Below, one piece after another: positions 10,683 to 21,225 of a DNA stretch of 64,000 nt. Source of the stretch: Rhynchopus euleeides (lineage: Eukaryota > Euglenozoa > Diplonemea > Diplonemida > Diplonemidae). The notes under the pieces were generated by a model. It did no database searches. It worked only from the letters and a program-made list of their open reading frames with translations, and had not been told where the DNA came from. Position 1 is the first letter of the stretch. Each line of letters starts with the position of its first letter. Where the stretch lies: NCBI GenBank assembly GCA_963210315.1, contig OY723238.1, positions 1,612,001 to 1,676,000 of the forward strand, written 5' to 3'. A program made the position numbers and the translations under genes.

Positions 10683-10783
10683 TGTCAGAATCACACATCA
10701 GTGCGTGAGGACCGTGGGGTTAAGAGAGGGGAAGGATGGAAGTGTCTGTGCGGGATGTCGAGAGCGGGCGGAGCTGTGTCGTC
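10683..10783 (+). pseudogene. Stub of a third WD40 copy (5' flank plus first ~16 codons)
   Basis: GTGCGTGAGGACCGTGGGG and GAGAGGGGAAGGATG match the 5' flanks of the two WD40 genes. The ATG at 10736 reads MEVSVRDVESGRSCVV, matching the WD40 N-terminus (MEVSVRHVESGRSCVV) with one change. Homology then stops abruptly at about 10783, where the upstream flank of the coiled-coil gene begins; the frame runs on only to a stop at about 10895-10897. It is a truncated array member. It may now supply a promoter to the gene at 10888 (inference). Confidence 0.85.
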
Positions 10784-10887
10784 CCCAACGCACGGCAGGC
10801 CCTGCTTCGCATCATCTCCTATGTCCCTTCTTCTTCTGATTCCACCACACCCACACCCACCCACACCTCATCAGAACTGGCAGCACC

Positions 10888-12678
10888 ATGCACCGGGTAG
10901 CTCAAGGCCTCGTGGCACGCCGGACGCTTTGTGCCGGCGCTGTGCAGCAGTGGCGTGGGTGCCGCAACGCGGTGCCCCTCCCCGACACGCCGGGCGACAC
11001 AGACGCATCTCGCAAAGCACGTGCCGCTTCGTCGAAGGTGCGGCGTGGGTGGCGTGTCTTCCCTGTGCTGCTGGATGAGGTGCGCCGCCTCCCCAGCAGC
11101 GCTGCCGTAGGCGATGCCCTCGCAGAGTGGGGCCGTGAGTGCGACAGCTGTCTGCAGCAGCTGCAGGACGCGCTCGACAGCCAGCGTGGCGACAACCCAC
11201 ACACCGAACCTGACGATGTGCGCGAGGCGCGTGACCTCACATTCCTCGCCCTCTGCCAGAAGCACGCCGCACTGCAGCAGTCCTACGACACCCTGCTGGA
11301 GCAGGCACAGCATCACGACGACCTCCAGGCGCACATCCAGGCGGCATACACACAGCTCCGTACAGCCGAGCGGGAGATAGTGCGCGCGGTGGAGGCGCGG
11401 CGCCAGCTGCAGCAGGACTACGAGGTGGCGGATGCCCGTGCATCCTCGTTGAAGCATCACCGCGCCGACAGTATCGCCCTGCAGCAGCGCCTGGGGGAGG
11501 CGGTGCAGGCCCTGCAGCAGCACCGCCGCAGCAGCGAGGAGCGCGAACACCGCCTCGAGATGCAGCACCGCGCCGAGGTGGAGGGGCTGCAGCAGCGGTG
11601 GCACAGCTGGTGCGAGCGCATGGAGGGGCAGCTGGGGCAGGTGGGGCGTGCGGTGCAGGAGCACCGCGACAGCCTGCATCAGCAGGAGCAGTCGGAGTGC
11701 AGCCTCCAGACATACACACAGCTGCACGCACAGCAGAAGGCTGCGGAGAAGCACGGCCGTGCTGCAGCAGACGCCCTGCGGGCCGTTGCAGGGGAGGCAG
11801 AGCGCGAGAGGGATCGCCACGCATCCGAGCACCGCGAGCTGACCCTCGCGCTGGAGTCGACGGAGGCGGAGCGCAGCAGGCTTGTGCAGCGCCTCGGTGA
11901 TGCTGAGGGTGTGCTGGAGGCGCACCGCGCGGAGTGTGCCAACCTGCAGCAGCGTGTGGGGGAGGTGGAGTGCCTGGAGAAGACGCAGCGCAGCGGCAGG
12001 GAGGAGGCGGAGCGCCGCCTAGTGGAGGCGGAGAAGGTCATCAGCAGCCAGCGTGCAGAGGTGGCGGCACTGCAGCAGCAGGTGGTGGCGCAGCAGCAGC
12101 AGCAGCAGGGTGGTGGGGGCGTGCCGGCGGAGGAGCACAGCAGGCTCCACGAGGAGTCGCGCCTCCTGCAGGCATCGGTGCGCAGCTCCTGGGCGCAGAT
12201 CAAGAGGCAGCGGGCGAGCATCGCAGAGCTGCGGCAGCAGCGTGATGAGGCAGCGTCGCGTGCTGCGGGGCTGCAGCACATGCAGGAGGCGCATGACGCG
12301 CTGAGGAGCGAACGCAACGCGCTCGTGGCTGATAACAAACGCTACCGGGCATCGCTGTGCACACTGGCGCCGCTGTCATTTGAAGTTATCGATATTGCCT
12401 CCTACCACCGCAGCCAGGGTGCCGTGCGGCTGATGGCGTGGGCTGAGGTGCAGCCCTACCTCGAGCACCTGCGTCGTGTGCAGGAGTTCAAGACGATCCA
12501 GCTCTTGGATTGCCTCGTGCGCCCAGATGGGAACCTTGCTTCGGAGTGTGAGGATGTGCTGTTCCCGCGCTGTGCCATTGTCACCACCAATGGGAACCAC
12601 ATCGGTTCACTGTGGAGCAAGCTTGCGCACTCCTGCCGAAACGAGTCTGCTTTCTACATCGCAGCCGGAAAGAGGTGA
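10888..12678 (+). CDS. Long coiled-coil protein A with conserved C-terminal module
   Basis: 596 residues from ATG 10888. The first ~30 residues are arginine-rich with no acidic residues (MHRVAQGLVARRTLCAG), compatible with a mitochondrial presequence but not proof. Residues ~90-495 are almost all coiled coil, rich in Q, E, R and A in heptads (LQQRLGEAVQALQQHRR), with a CAG-encoded Q7 run followed by GGGG. Residues 497-596 form a compact end whose first 52 residues align without a gap to the end of the protein encoded at 14702 (EVQPYLEHL, F, IQLLDCLV, DG). The family is not recognised; a scaffold or tether role is plausible. It lies 105 bp after the truncated WD40 stub. Confidence 0.85.
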   Translation: MHRVAQGLVARRTLCAGAVQQWRGCRNAVPLPDTPGDTDASRKARAASSKVRRGWRVFPVLLDEVRRLPSSAAVGDALAEWGRECDSCLQQLQDALDSQRGDNPHTEPDDVREARDLTFLALCQKHAALQQSYDTLLEQAQHHDDLQAHIQAAYTQLRTAEREIVRAVEARRQLQQDYEVADARASSLKHHRADSIALQQRLGEAVQALQQHRRSSEEREHRLEMQHRAEVEGLQQRWHSWCERMEGQLGQVGRAVQEHRDSLHQQEQSECSLQTYTQLHAQQKAAEKHGRAAADALRAVAGEAERERDRHASEHRELTLALESTEAERSRLVQRLGDAEGVLEAHRAECANLQQRVGEVECLEKTQRSGREEAERRLVEAEKVISSQRAEVAALQQQVVAQQQQQQGGGGVPAEEHSRLHEESRLLQASVRSSWAQIKRQRASIAELRQQRDEAASRAAGLQHMQEAHDALRSERNALVADNKRYRASLCTLAPLSFEVIDIASYHRSQGAVRLMAWAEVQPYLEHLRRVQEFKTIQLLDCLVRPDGNLASECEDVLFPRCAIVTTNGNHIGSLWSKLAHSCRNESAFYIAAGKR

Positions 12679-14701
12679 AGGATGGCCGGCAATACTCACT
12701 ATGCGCGTCCGCGCGTTGCTCAGGCGTGTCCTGCGACGTGTATCCTGCACCCACCCTATCGATAAGGGATACTTCAACGCATCGTGAGAACACGCAGAAC
12801 AGAGGAAGAGCGATGAACTAAAGGGACACCATGCCCGAGGGGTGGCGGGTGGCAAGTGCCCCACCTGCCCCAGGGAGGCTCGCCCCTTCTGCCCGCAGGC
12901 GTCTGCCGGCTGTTGGGGTGCATTCCCCAGATAGAGCGTGTGATGATAATCTCTGGAACTGTTCAAATTCAGGGGAGACAGGCTGCAGCCGTCCTGGCCA
13001 GAGAGCCCTCTGTCGACACCGTTGTGCTATATTATACCTATGTCCCGCCTGGGTCTTCCGCCCGTTTGATTTTTTCTGTCTGGGTCTTCGCTCCGGTGGC
13101 GGAAATGGGGCGTTCTGGTGGTGCATTGTCGCTATTTGTTTGCGAGACAAATGGCGAAGATGCGAAAACTTGCCGATAGCGAAGACCTCCCCCCCCCCCC
13201 CCCCCCCAGTGTGATATATATCTATGGAGAAGAGCCTAAAAGCAGCACCCGCGGAGAGCAGAACTGTGTGCTGATGCAGATAGTGTTGGCAATATCCACC
13301 TTCTAGCCCCTGTTGCCCGCTCTCACCCCACGCACCGGGTGTGCCTGCAGATCGCCCGCTCAGGGAATCTGGCAGCGCACGCTGCGGGTGGTTGATATTC
13401 CACGCAGCGCTGACCCATTGCCCAATCCAAATCTTGATTTCCAACAAGCGAAGTGTGTTGCCACCTCAACACGTCTTCATTCGTTCGTCACCGCCTTGCT
13501 TTCCTCCGTAACGTTGGATATGGGACTGGCCGATAAATCCCGATAAAACGTTTCCCGGGGGATCGGGGGGATCGGGGTGGGGGGGGGGGGTTTTTTTTCA
13601 GTTGGGAGGGGTGAGATCTATCGGAAACGAACCGTACTGCGACGAAGCGTGGCGAAGTTGCGAAGTAGCGAAGGAAATCGTACGACTGCAGCTTTCGGAT
13701 TTGCACCTATGTCTGCTTCACAGGGCAGCCTTGTGACAGCAAGTCCGCGCTCAACAAGTCATCCGTCTGTTTCATACAGTTGTTGGACAGGGTGTCTATC
13801 AGAAAGCGAAGGAAGTGCGATTTTCCAATCCTCGTGAGTGCACCTCCCCTTGTTGGTGTTCCCGCGATCGACGAATGCCCGCTGGTTCTTCTCCCCCTCC
13901 CTTTGGTTCTGTTCACAAATAACCATGATGCAGAGCGACACTGCCTCAGGGTCCTGGTGCAATCACCCTTGCAAGCTGCCCCTTGGACACTTTGAAAAAT
14001 AAATTTCTCTTTTATATTTTACGCACGACTTTCGCGTGGAAAATGTCGTTGAGCTCAGCCAACCGTGGCTACACACCATGTGTGGAAGCGTCAACGCATC
14101 AACCGGAAGTACTGGGAGCGGCAGATCACAAACGACACTTTCTTTTTTTTTGCTTCAGTTGACTTCTCACATCCCTGACACAGCCATGAGCCATGACTCT
14201 AGTTTTTACACAGCGACCCGATATATAGTATGGATCATACCACAACCCCCCCCCCCTCCCCCCCTCCCCAGAACATTTGTCGTTTGGAGGATGCCTGACG
14301 TTACACGGGCCCCTGTCGGAGCCTATTTTGACCCTGGCGGACCTCTGGCACTCCCTGACTGCCATGAGGTGTCCTTGCGAAAGCCTAGCCTTCCTCCAAC
14401 GTTAGTGGGGAGTGCGGGCAGCACAACACAAACACAGCCCACCCCTCCCCCCCCTTCCTGAAGGGAGGGGCGGCTTTGCGTCTTTGGTCTCCCCGTGTCC
14501 TCCCCCTCGCCTTCCGAGATGTGCCAAGAGTAAGCCGGCTGCCTCCCTCCGCCCCACCCCATCCACCCACCTCTCGGTTTTCATTGAATCCAGTGGTCGG
14601 GGAAGTGCAAGTGTTTTGGGGGTTGCTGCCCTTCGCACAGCACAGCAACTTCACGTCATGATCAGGACTGACACAGGGGCCGCGGAAGAAGGGGGAAAAA
14701 A
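12679..14701. other. Spacer with poly-C/poly-G runs and dispersed repeats
   Basis: No gene is seen. It contains a ~20-base C run (about 13188-13207), a G run then T run (about 13575-13600), a copy of a dispersed ~215-bp repeat (13615-13835), and a block GTGTGGAAGCGTCAACGCAT (about 14081) that recurs at 17638. Confidence 0.6.
13615..13835 (+). repeat. Dispersed ~215-bp repeat, copy 1
   Basis: Shares with 34223-34440 the order GCGAAGT-GCGAAGTA, GGAAA(A)TCGTACGACTG, GCACCT, TTCACAGGGC, CAGCCTTG-GACAGCAAGT, GCG-TCAACAA, and TTGTGGACAGGGTG-CTA. Partial copies lie at about 15750 (AAATCGTACG) and 43760-43860 (GCAGCAAGTGTGCGTTCAAC). No coding capacity; probably a short non-autonomous element. Confidence 0.75.
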
Positions 14702-15565
14702 ATGCATCGCATGCGCAGGGTGTGTGCCTGGGCGGGACGCGGACACCGCGCGCCACTGCAGCTGCGGCACGCCGCGCTCCCCCCCGCTCCTGAGGACCCA
14801 ACACACTGCACAAACCAGCTGGCGACCACCACCACCACCACCACCGCCGCCGCCACAACTGCTGCTGCAGTTGTCACCCCCCCAGCTGCCACCCCCGCAA
14901 TCCTGGACACACCCCAGGAACCCGCTGCCGCCGACACGCCGGAGTCGCAGGAAGAAGCCACACCTGACACACCTGACACACCCGCCACATCCGCTGCACC
15001 CCTCTGCCAGTCACACGAGTCGCTGCGCCTGAGGCTGCGCCTCAGGTGGCACACGCTTGAGGCACTCATTGGGGACATCGGCGACGGCGACGCTGTCCTT
15101 GCGGAGGAGATGAAGGAGGTGTTGGGTGGGATCCGCGACACCCTGGAGAGGGTCGACAGGGTCAACGCGGAGGAGCTGCGCGGGGTGCTGGACGGTGTGG
15201 AGAGGGATAGGCAGAGGAAGTACGCCGCGATACAGTCACAGGTGGACCAGGCGACGGAGATGGTGATGCAGCTGAAGAAGCAGGCGGATGGGCTGCAGCG
15301 GAACGAGGAGTTTCTGGCCTCCCGGCTGTTCCGCGTCATGTCGCTGGAGCGCTTCGACACCCTCGACAAGCGCCACTGGAAGATGCCCTGCCACAGCGAG
15401 GTCCAGCCCTTCCTTGAATACCTCCCCATGCAAAACTTCCCGTGCATCCAGCTGCAGGATTGCCTCATCACAAGCGACGGGGAGGAGGTCCCGCCAGGCT
15501 CGAGCTTCCCCCAGGGAACTGTGGTGATGCCCACCGACGCGCCCCTCTTTTGGAGATATCTCTGA
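14702..15565 (+). CDS. Coiled-coil protein B with the same C-terminal module
   Basis: 287 residues from ATG 14702. The N-terminus is arginine-rich and begins MHR like protein A. Then come a T7 run, an A/P/T-rich low-complexity zone to ~residue 95, a helical/coiled segment (~100-207), and the shared module at 209-287 (SEVQPFLEYL, F, IQLQDCLI, DG), which aligns without a gap to residues 497-548 of protein A. The two genes lie in the same direction 2 kb apart and are best read as old paralogs whose coiled-coil parts changed length. Function unknown. Confidence 0.8.
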   Translation: MHRMRRVCAWAGRGHRAPLQLRHAALPPAPEDPTHCTNQLATTTTTTTAAATTAAAVVTPPAATPAILDTPQEPAAADTPESQEEATPDTPDTPATSAAPLCQSHESLRLRLRLRWHTLEALIGDIGDGDAVLAEEMKEVLGGIRDTLERVDRVNAEELRGVLDGVERDRQRKYAAIQSQVDQATEMVMQLKKQADGLQRNEEFLASRLFRVMSLERFDTLDKRHWKMPCHSEVQPFLEYLPMQNFPCIQLQDCLITSDGEEVPPGSSFPQGTVVMPTDAPLFWRYL

Positions 15566-18500
15566 TAATCTCATGTCTCGCGGGTGTTGGGGGGGGGGGG
15601 GGGGGTCAACGCGCACCTCCTGTGTGTGTTTCCATTCGCCGCTGTCTGCTTGTTTGGTTGTTTTGTTGGATGAACGGAGGGATCTGACTATCTTTTGCGC
15701 GCAACATACCCGTTCGCCTCCCTATGGTTTTACCGATGCCGAGCGACAAAATAGGAAACGAATTAGCAAAGCAACGAAGGGAAATCGTACGCCTCTAACC
15801 TCTACAACAACATGTCATGGCGCAGCCCATATTCTGACAGCCGGCACTTTTTTTTTCACACTTTTCTTTGCCGGAGTATTTTGCCAGAATCGGTTGGGCC
15901 ACAGCTGACCTCTGTCTCGCACCCTGGGCCGCTGCGTTGTGAATAGCCCATCCCCGTTGTCCCAACTGCATGTGTAATATAAACGGGCGTTTTCCTTTCC
16001 TTGATCCCGTGCAGCGCCAACAGCTTATTTATACAATATTCCGCGGGACCCCTCGCACCGTGTGTGAGCATCCTCGTGGGTCTGCGACTTGGGACAAGCC
16101 CGCCTCACCCTCCACCCCCCACCACCCTCCTTGCGACTGCCACAGACCTTGATGGGCTGTGCCCCCTCCCCGCAGGAGACGCGACGCAGCACATCCCACC
16201 CGCCCACTACACTACACTGCACTACACTGCCTGCGATTTGAATGAAGAGGAGAAAGAGAGAGAGAGAGAGGGGGGGGGGGTCCAGCTTGCTTTTTGCGCC
16301 TTTGATCTCTCCTCTCCTGCATCGTCACCGAACCCCTTCCCTGAGGCTGGCGGCTCCGGCCAGCTCTGGGAGGGTTTGTTGCCTCTGTGCCCGTGCCCCG
16401 TATTATATTCCCACCCACAACTCACGCGACCCGCTGAAGCGGGTGGCACATAGCTTTCTAACCTTTGGCAGGGGGCGGTGCGGTGCGGGGTGGGGTGGGG
16501 TGGGGTGGGAGGCCCGTCCTTCCTCGACCTCACGACTCCCCCCTACGCACCTACGATGCTCAAACAAGTTTGTGGTGGGGTGGGGCGGGGGGTGGGAGGC
16601 CTACTTATCTAAGATCGTGCACCCAACCCTCCCCAGCAAGTTTGCATTCTGCCAAAACAACTGTGATATAGTACCGAGACAAAAATGTGCAGCAGGCCTT
16701 GCATGCCCTGTCCACATGCCCTTCCCACTCCGCCCCCACCCTGACCAGTTTAAAATAGATGGCGAGCTCTGAAGGGTCTTCAGGGAAGAGTATTGGAATT
16801 TATTCCGCTCGCGGCCTTCGCTATGAAGGGTATAAAGTGATCCACGGAGTGGGCTCAACCCTACAATGACAGAGTGCACAGCGAAATGGGGGGAGGGGGG
16901 GGGGGTGGGGGAGGGGTGTTCGAAGTAAAAAAATATCGGCGTCACGCTGACGCAGTTTGACATAGTGGGGGACGGCCCTGCTGGCATGACCTCCTTCATC
17001 CCCACCCGCTTTGACCCCACCACACCTTTTCCTTTGTTCGCCTTCTCTGCGGGCATGCCGTTGTGCGTCCTGTCAGGTTTGGCGTTTCCAGCCTTGCGTG
17101 TGTGGATGTCACATCAAGGGTGATGAAGGCAGGTCTTTCGTGCGTTACACTCTACCTTAAAAGCCATCTATTACCCTCCCCTGGGCGAAAGCAACGACGT
17201 GGTGGATTCCACCTCAGTTGAGTTGGTCCGCAGTGCCGGCGGTGATTCTTCCTTCATCGACCATCGATGCATGCATCCTGGCAGTTGGTGCCTCCTCCCC
17301 CCTCCTCCCTTCAATGCATGGTTCCCACAAAGCGAAAGTGGGCCCGGGGGGGGGGGGGGGTCAAAATGGGGGGTCAAAAGGCAACATGCTGCGCGGTCCC
17401 CGCAGAACCCTAGCCTCCTGCGGTTTCCAAAAAACTCTTTCCCGGGAGGCGAGTGGCACCGGAATTTTTTTTTGCGCGTTGTCAAACTGCTGAATCTCCG
17501 TGGGGCGTGGATTCGTGAGGCGCTCATCACCGGAACAGAGCAAGGCGCTTGATAGGAAGTTGACCTGGGTTGCCCCCACCACCCCATCCCACCCTCCTTC
17601 CAGAAGCTTTTGTTTTGCCCACGGCCTTTTCTTTTGTGTGTGGAAGCGTCAACGCATCAAACGAAGTATCATACAGTAGAGAAAGAGCGGCAGAGTTGAA
17701 GTGACACTTTTGAAGGTTTGTTTCAGGCCTGTCCGACAACCGCGACCCCTCTTCGCATCAGGCAAGGGTAGGGGTGTGCCTGTGGGGCTGAACAATGCTG
17801 CGTCGATGTATCGTCTTGAGGGTGAAGGGGCCTGCGGGGCCTATCGCGTCGCCTTCTGACAGAGATATAGAGGCTAGGCGGCAGGAACAAGAAGACAAGC
17901 ACTACAGCGCACAGTATCACGCCCGGTATGCAGCAACGTGCCAGATAAGGGGGATTTGCGAAGTGATTGCCGCTACATGTGCTTCACTTTCAAGCAAAAT
18001 TCTCTCTGGGGGTCTTGCCTCCCGGCAATTTTTCGGCAAAAGTTCGGCCCCCTTTTCACCTATAAATCATAGTTTTCCTTCGCGCGAAGGCCTTTTTTTC
18101 CGTGCGTCGGACGCGCGCGACGCGCGAATAAAAAAAGCGCCCCTATTTTTCGCGCGAAAAAAAAAGCGCATTTGGGGGGTGGGGTAGGCGTGGGTCACTG
18201 CACCTAAAAAAGCGTGTACATTGGCCAAATTTTGAGAAACGAGTTTTTGACCCTCAAAAGGTGATTCTGGTGGCAGAAAGTGCCTAATATGCTCCGGAAA
18301 CTCAATTCCGCCCACTCCCAGAGGGCGGTATGACGATGCCCCCGACAATGGGGGTCTTCGCTGGTCGACAAACTTCGACAAACTTCGTCGTTCGTCACAT
18401 AATTAGGAAAACGGGTGTTTCAGGGGGGTTTTCACCGAAGACGGCAGTGTTCTGACGACGACGACAGGGGTCTTCGACAAAAACTTCGTCAGCGAAGACC

Positions 18501-18633
18501 CCCCCCCAAAAATGAATTAAAAACCGGTTTTTCGGGGATTCTCGTCGTTCGTCACCTGTCGACAAATTTCGACAACTTTCGACAATTTTCACCTAAACCG
18601 ACGGAAAATGCACCAAAATGCACCACCCACAGC
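15566..18633. other. Spacer with simple repeats and AAGTTTGTCGA-type clusters
   Basis: No gene is seen. Visible items are a ~17-base G run just after gene B (about 15588-15605), a GA repeat followed by a G run (about 16255-16280), GGGGT repeats (about 16485-16510), a second copy of GTGTGGAAGCGTCAACGCAT (17638), TTCGCGCGAA palindromes with A/T tracts (18080-18170), and clusters of TCGACAAACTTCG-type words (18360-18590). Confidence 0.6.
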
Positions 18634-19856
18634 CTGGGTCGGCCCAGGGTCTGGACATCACTCCTGGGCTCGGCCCAGGGTCTGGATACCACTCCCGGGC
18701 TCGGCCCAGGGTCTGGACATCACTCCTGGGCTCGGCCCAGGGTCTGGACACCACTCCTGGACTCGGCCCAGGGTCTGGACACCACTCCCGGGCTCGGCCC
18801 AGGGTCTGGACATCACTCCTAGGCTCGGCCCAGGGTCTGGACATCACTCCCGGGCTCGGTCCAGGGTCTGGACATCACTCCTGGGCTCGGCCCAGGGTCT
18901 GGACATCACTGCCTGGCTCGGCCCAGGGTCTCGACACCACTCCTGGGCTCGGCCCAGGGTCTGGACACCACTCCCGGGCTCGGCCCAGGGTCTGGACATC
19001 AGTCCTGGGCTCGGCCCAGGGTCTGGACACCACTCCCTGGCTCGGCCCAGGGTCTGGACATCACTGCCTGGCTCGGCCCAGGGTCTGGACACCACTCCTG
19101 GGCTCGGCCCAGGGTCTGGACACCACTCCCGGGCTCGGCCCAGGGTCTGGACATCACTCCTAGGCTCGGCCCAGGGTCTGGACATCACTCCCGGGCTCGG
19201 CCCAGGGTCTGGACATCACTCCTGGGCTCGGCCCAAGGTCTGGACATCACTGCCTGGCTCGGCCCAGGGTCTCGACACCACTCCTGGGCTCGGCCCAGGG
19301 TCTGGACACCACTCCCGGGCTCGGCCCAGGGTCTGGACATCACTCCTGGGCTCGGCCCAGGGTCTGGACACCACTCCCTGGCTCGGCCCAGGGTCTGGAC
19401 ATCACTGCCTGGCTCGGCCCAGGGTCTGGACACCACTCCTGGGCTCGGCCCAGGGTCTGGACATCACTCCCGGGCTCGGCCCAGGGTCTGGACATCACTC
19501 CTGGGCTCGGCCCAGGGTCTGGACATCACTCCTGGGCTCGGCCCAGGGTCTGGACACCACTCCCTGGCTCGGCCCAGGGTCTGGACATCACTCCTGGGCT
19601 CGGCCCAGGGTCTGGACACCACTCCCTGGCTCGGCCCAGGGTCTCGACACCACTCCTGGGCTCGGCCCAGGGTCTGGACACCACTCCCGGGCTCGGCCCA
19701 GGGTCTGGACATCACTCCTGGGCTCGGCCCAGGGTCTGGACACCACTCCCTGGCTCGGCCCAGGGTCTGGACATCACTCCTGGGCTCGGCCCAGGGTCTG
19801 GACACCACTCCCGGGCTCGGCCCAGGGTCTGGACATCACTCCTGGGCTCGGCCCAG
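18634..19856 (+). repeat. 31-bp satellite array 1 (~39 copies)
   Basis: The unit GGCTCGGCCCAGGGTCTGG + ACATCACTCCTG is strictly 31 bp long, repeated about 39 times. Two positions vary in a structured way: ACATCAC/ACACCAC, and CTCCTGG, CTCCCGG, CTCCCTGG or CTGCCTGG. Runs of variants recur in the same order (compare about 18960-19160 with 19300-19460), so longer blocks were duplicated. Because 31 is not a multiple of three and the unit lacks stops, open frames with 31-residue periods arise by chance on both strands. Confidence 0.97.
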
Positions 19857-20290
19857 CAAGGCTATCAGTCCTCCGGAGTGCGCCCGGAGCCCCTCCGGAG
19901 CCCCTCCGGAGGGGCTCCGGAGGCAAAAAAGTCAAAAAATAGATGTCCAATTTGGTGACACTTTTTTTCCAATTTTACTAGGGGCAAAATTGAAAATAGA
20001 ATACGATTTTCGAAAAATATCTCGGATGAGCCTCGATTTCGCAAAGTCGTCGGATTACCGAGACTTCTTGCTGAGCAAGGCATATGGCCCCCAAGGCTAT
20101 CAGTCCTCCGGAGTGCGCCCGGAGCCCCTCCGGAGCCCCTCCGGAGGGGCTCCGGAGGCAAAAAAGTCAAAAAATAGATGTCCAATTTGGTGCAAGGCTC
20201 TCGGGCCTCCGGAGGCGCCTCCGGAGGCCTCCGGAGGGCCTCCGGAGGCGAAAAAGTCAAAAAATAGATTGCCCATTTGGTGACACTTTT
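19857..20290 (+). repeat. Direct repeats with CCTCCGGAGG palindromes
   Basis: The block AAGGCTATCAGTCCTCCGGA... to ...ATAGATGTCCAATTTGGTG occurs at 19857 and again at about 20093. A third, related block (AAGGCTCTCGGGCCTCCGG) starts at about 20195. Each is a cluster of CCTCCGGAGG or CTCCGGAG palindromes followed by AAAAAGTCAAAAAATAGAT. The third block recurs in inverted orientation at 26218-26385, next to satellite array 2. Confidence 0.85.
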
Positions 20291-20655
20291 TTTTTTTTGG
20301 TACGGTGAAAAAATGAAAATAGAATACGATTTTTTTCTTACGCGTATCCGTCAGGTGGACCACCGGGTGGGGAGAGATCCGGTGTGAGGCACTTGGGTCC
20401 GTCCAGGTGGGCAGGGGGAACCTGGGGGCGGGGGGCCTCAAAACCCGTCTACCAGTGCCGCTTCTAATCTCGTCGGTCTTGTCCCAACCACCACCAGCCA
20501 GCCCAGAACGCCCTGACGCTGCGACCTCGTCGATTTTTCCGTTTCGCCCATCCGCCCAACTCCGCCAACCCAACCAGCCCTACCCGTTCTCCCAGTCAGG
20601 GCGGTACTCACACGAGCGGCAAAGCGCTGGGGGAGGGGGGGGGGGGACATCAATA

Positions 20656-20695
20656 GGGGAGGGGAGGGGAGGGGAGGGGAGGGGAGGGGGGAGAT
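20656..20695 (+). repeat. GGGGA minisatellite
   Basis: About seven GGGGA units in a row, directly before the direct repeat at 20691; a G-quadruplex-prone tract. Confidence 0.9.
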
Positions 20696-20843
20696 TTAGT
20701 GAATAGTGCGGAGCAAGTATCTTCGCGCGACGCGAGAAACACAACAAAGCAATAATTTGCCCAGAGGGCCGGAGAGAGGAGGGGGGACAGCCTGCCTAGT
20801 CAAGATCTGCGAGAGGGGCCGAGCACCAACGCACACACAACCC
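20691..20843 (+). repeat. 153-bp direct repeat, copy 1
   Basis: Almost identical (one difference noticed: GAATAG/GCATAG) to 21050-21202, from GAGATTTAG to CACACACAACCC. The copies are 359 bp apart and lie just beyond the 3' end of the transposase gene. Confidence 0.95.
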
Positions 20844-21049
20844 GATTTCCTGATGAAGGGTGGTGGTGGTCGCGCCCCCGTCCAACCGTGCAACGCACGT
20901 GGCGGAAACTGCACTATGCAGCAACAGTGATGAGAAACAACACAGCAAAAACAGCAAGCAAACAGCAACAGAAACCTCGCGCGCGCTGCTCCTCCCTATT
21001 CTAAATCTCCCTTACCGTGGCGAAGCCACTCGACTAAAGTCGTTCGTAG

Positions 21050-21202
21050 GAGATTTAGTGCATAGTGCGGAGCAAGTATCTTCGCGCGACGCGAGAAACA
21101 CAACAAAGCAATAATTTGCCCAGAGGGCCGGAGAGAGGAGGGGGGACAGCCTGCCTAGTCAAGATCTGCGAGAGGGGCCGAGCACCAACGCACACACAAC
21201 CC
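21050..21202 (+). repeat. 153-bp direct repeat, copy 2
   Basis: See copy 1. It is preceded by two small palindromes, GTGGC-GAA-GCCAC and CGACT-AA-AGTCG (about 21016-21040). It abuts the end of the fused hAT/RNase H reading frame at 21226. Confidence 0.95.
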
Positions 21203-21225
21203 AAGGGTCGCAGTTTCCGCGCCGC

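Noticed and set aside
10819-11925. Antisense frame over coiled-coil gene A
   Set aside because: Leu/His-rich mirror of Gln/Glu heptads; no domain or start context.
18608-19942. Long open frame with a 31-residue repeat across satellite array 1
   Set aside because: All three frames and the reverse strand stay open because the 31-bp unit lacks stops; no non-repeat domain and the same effect in arrays 2 and 3.
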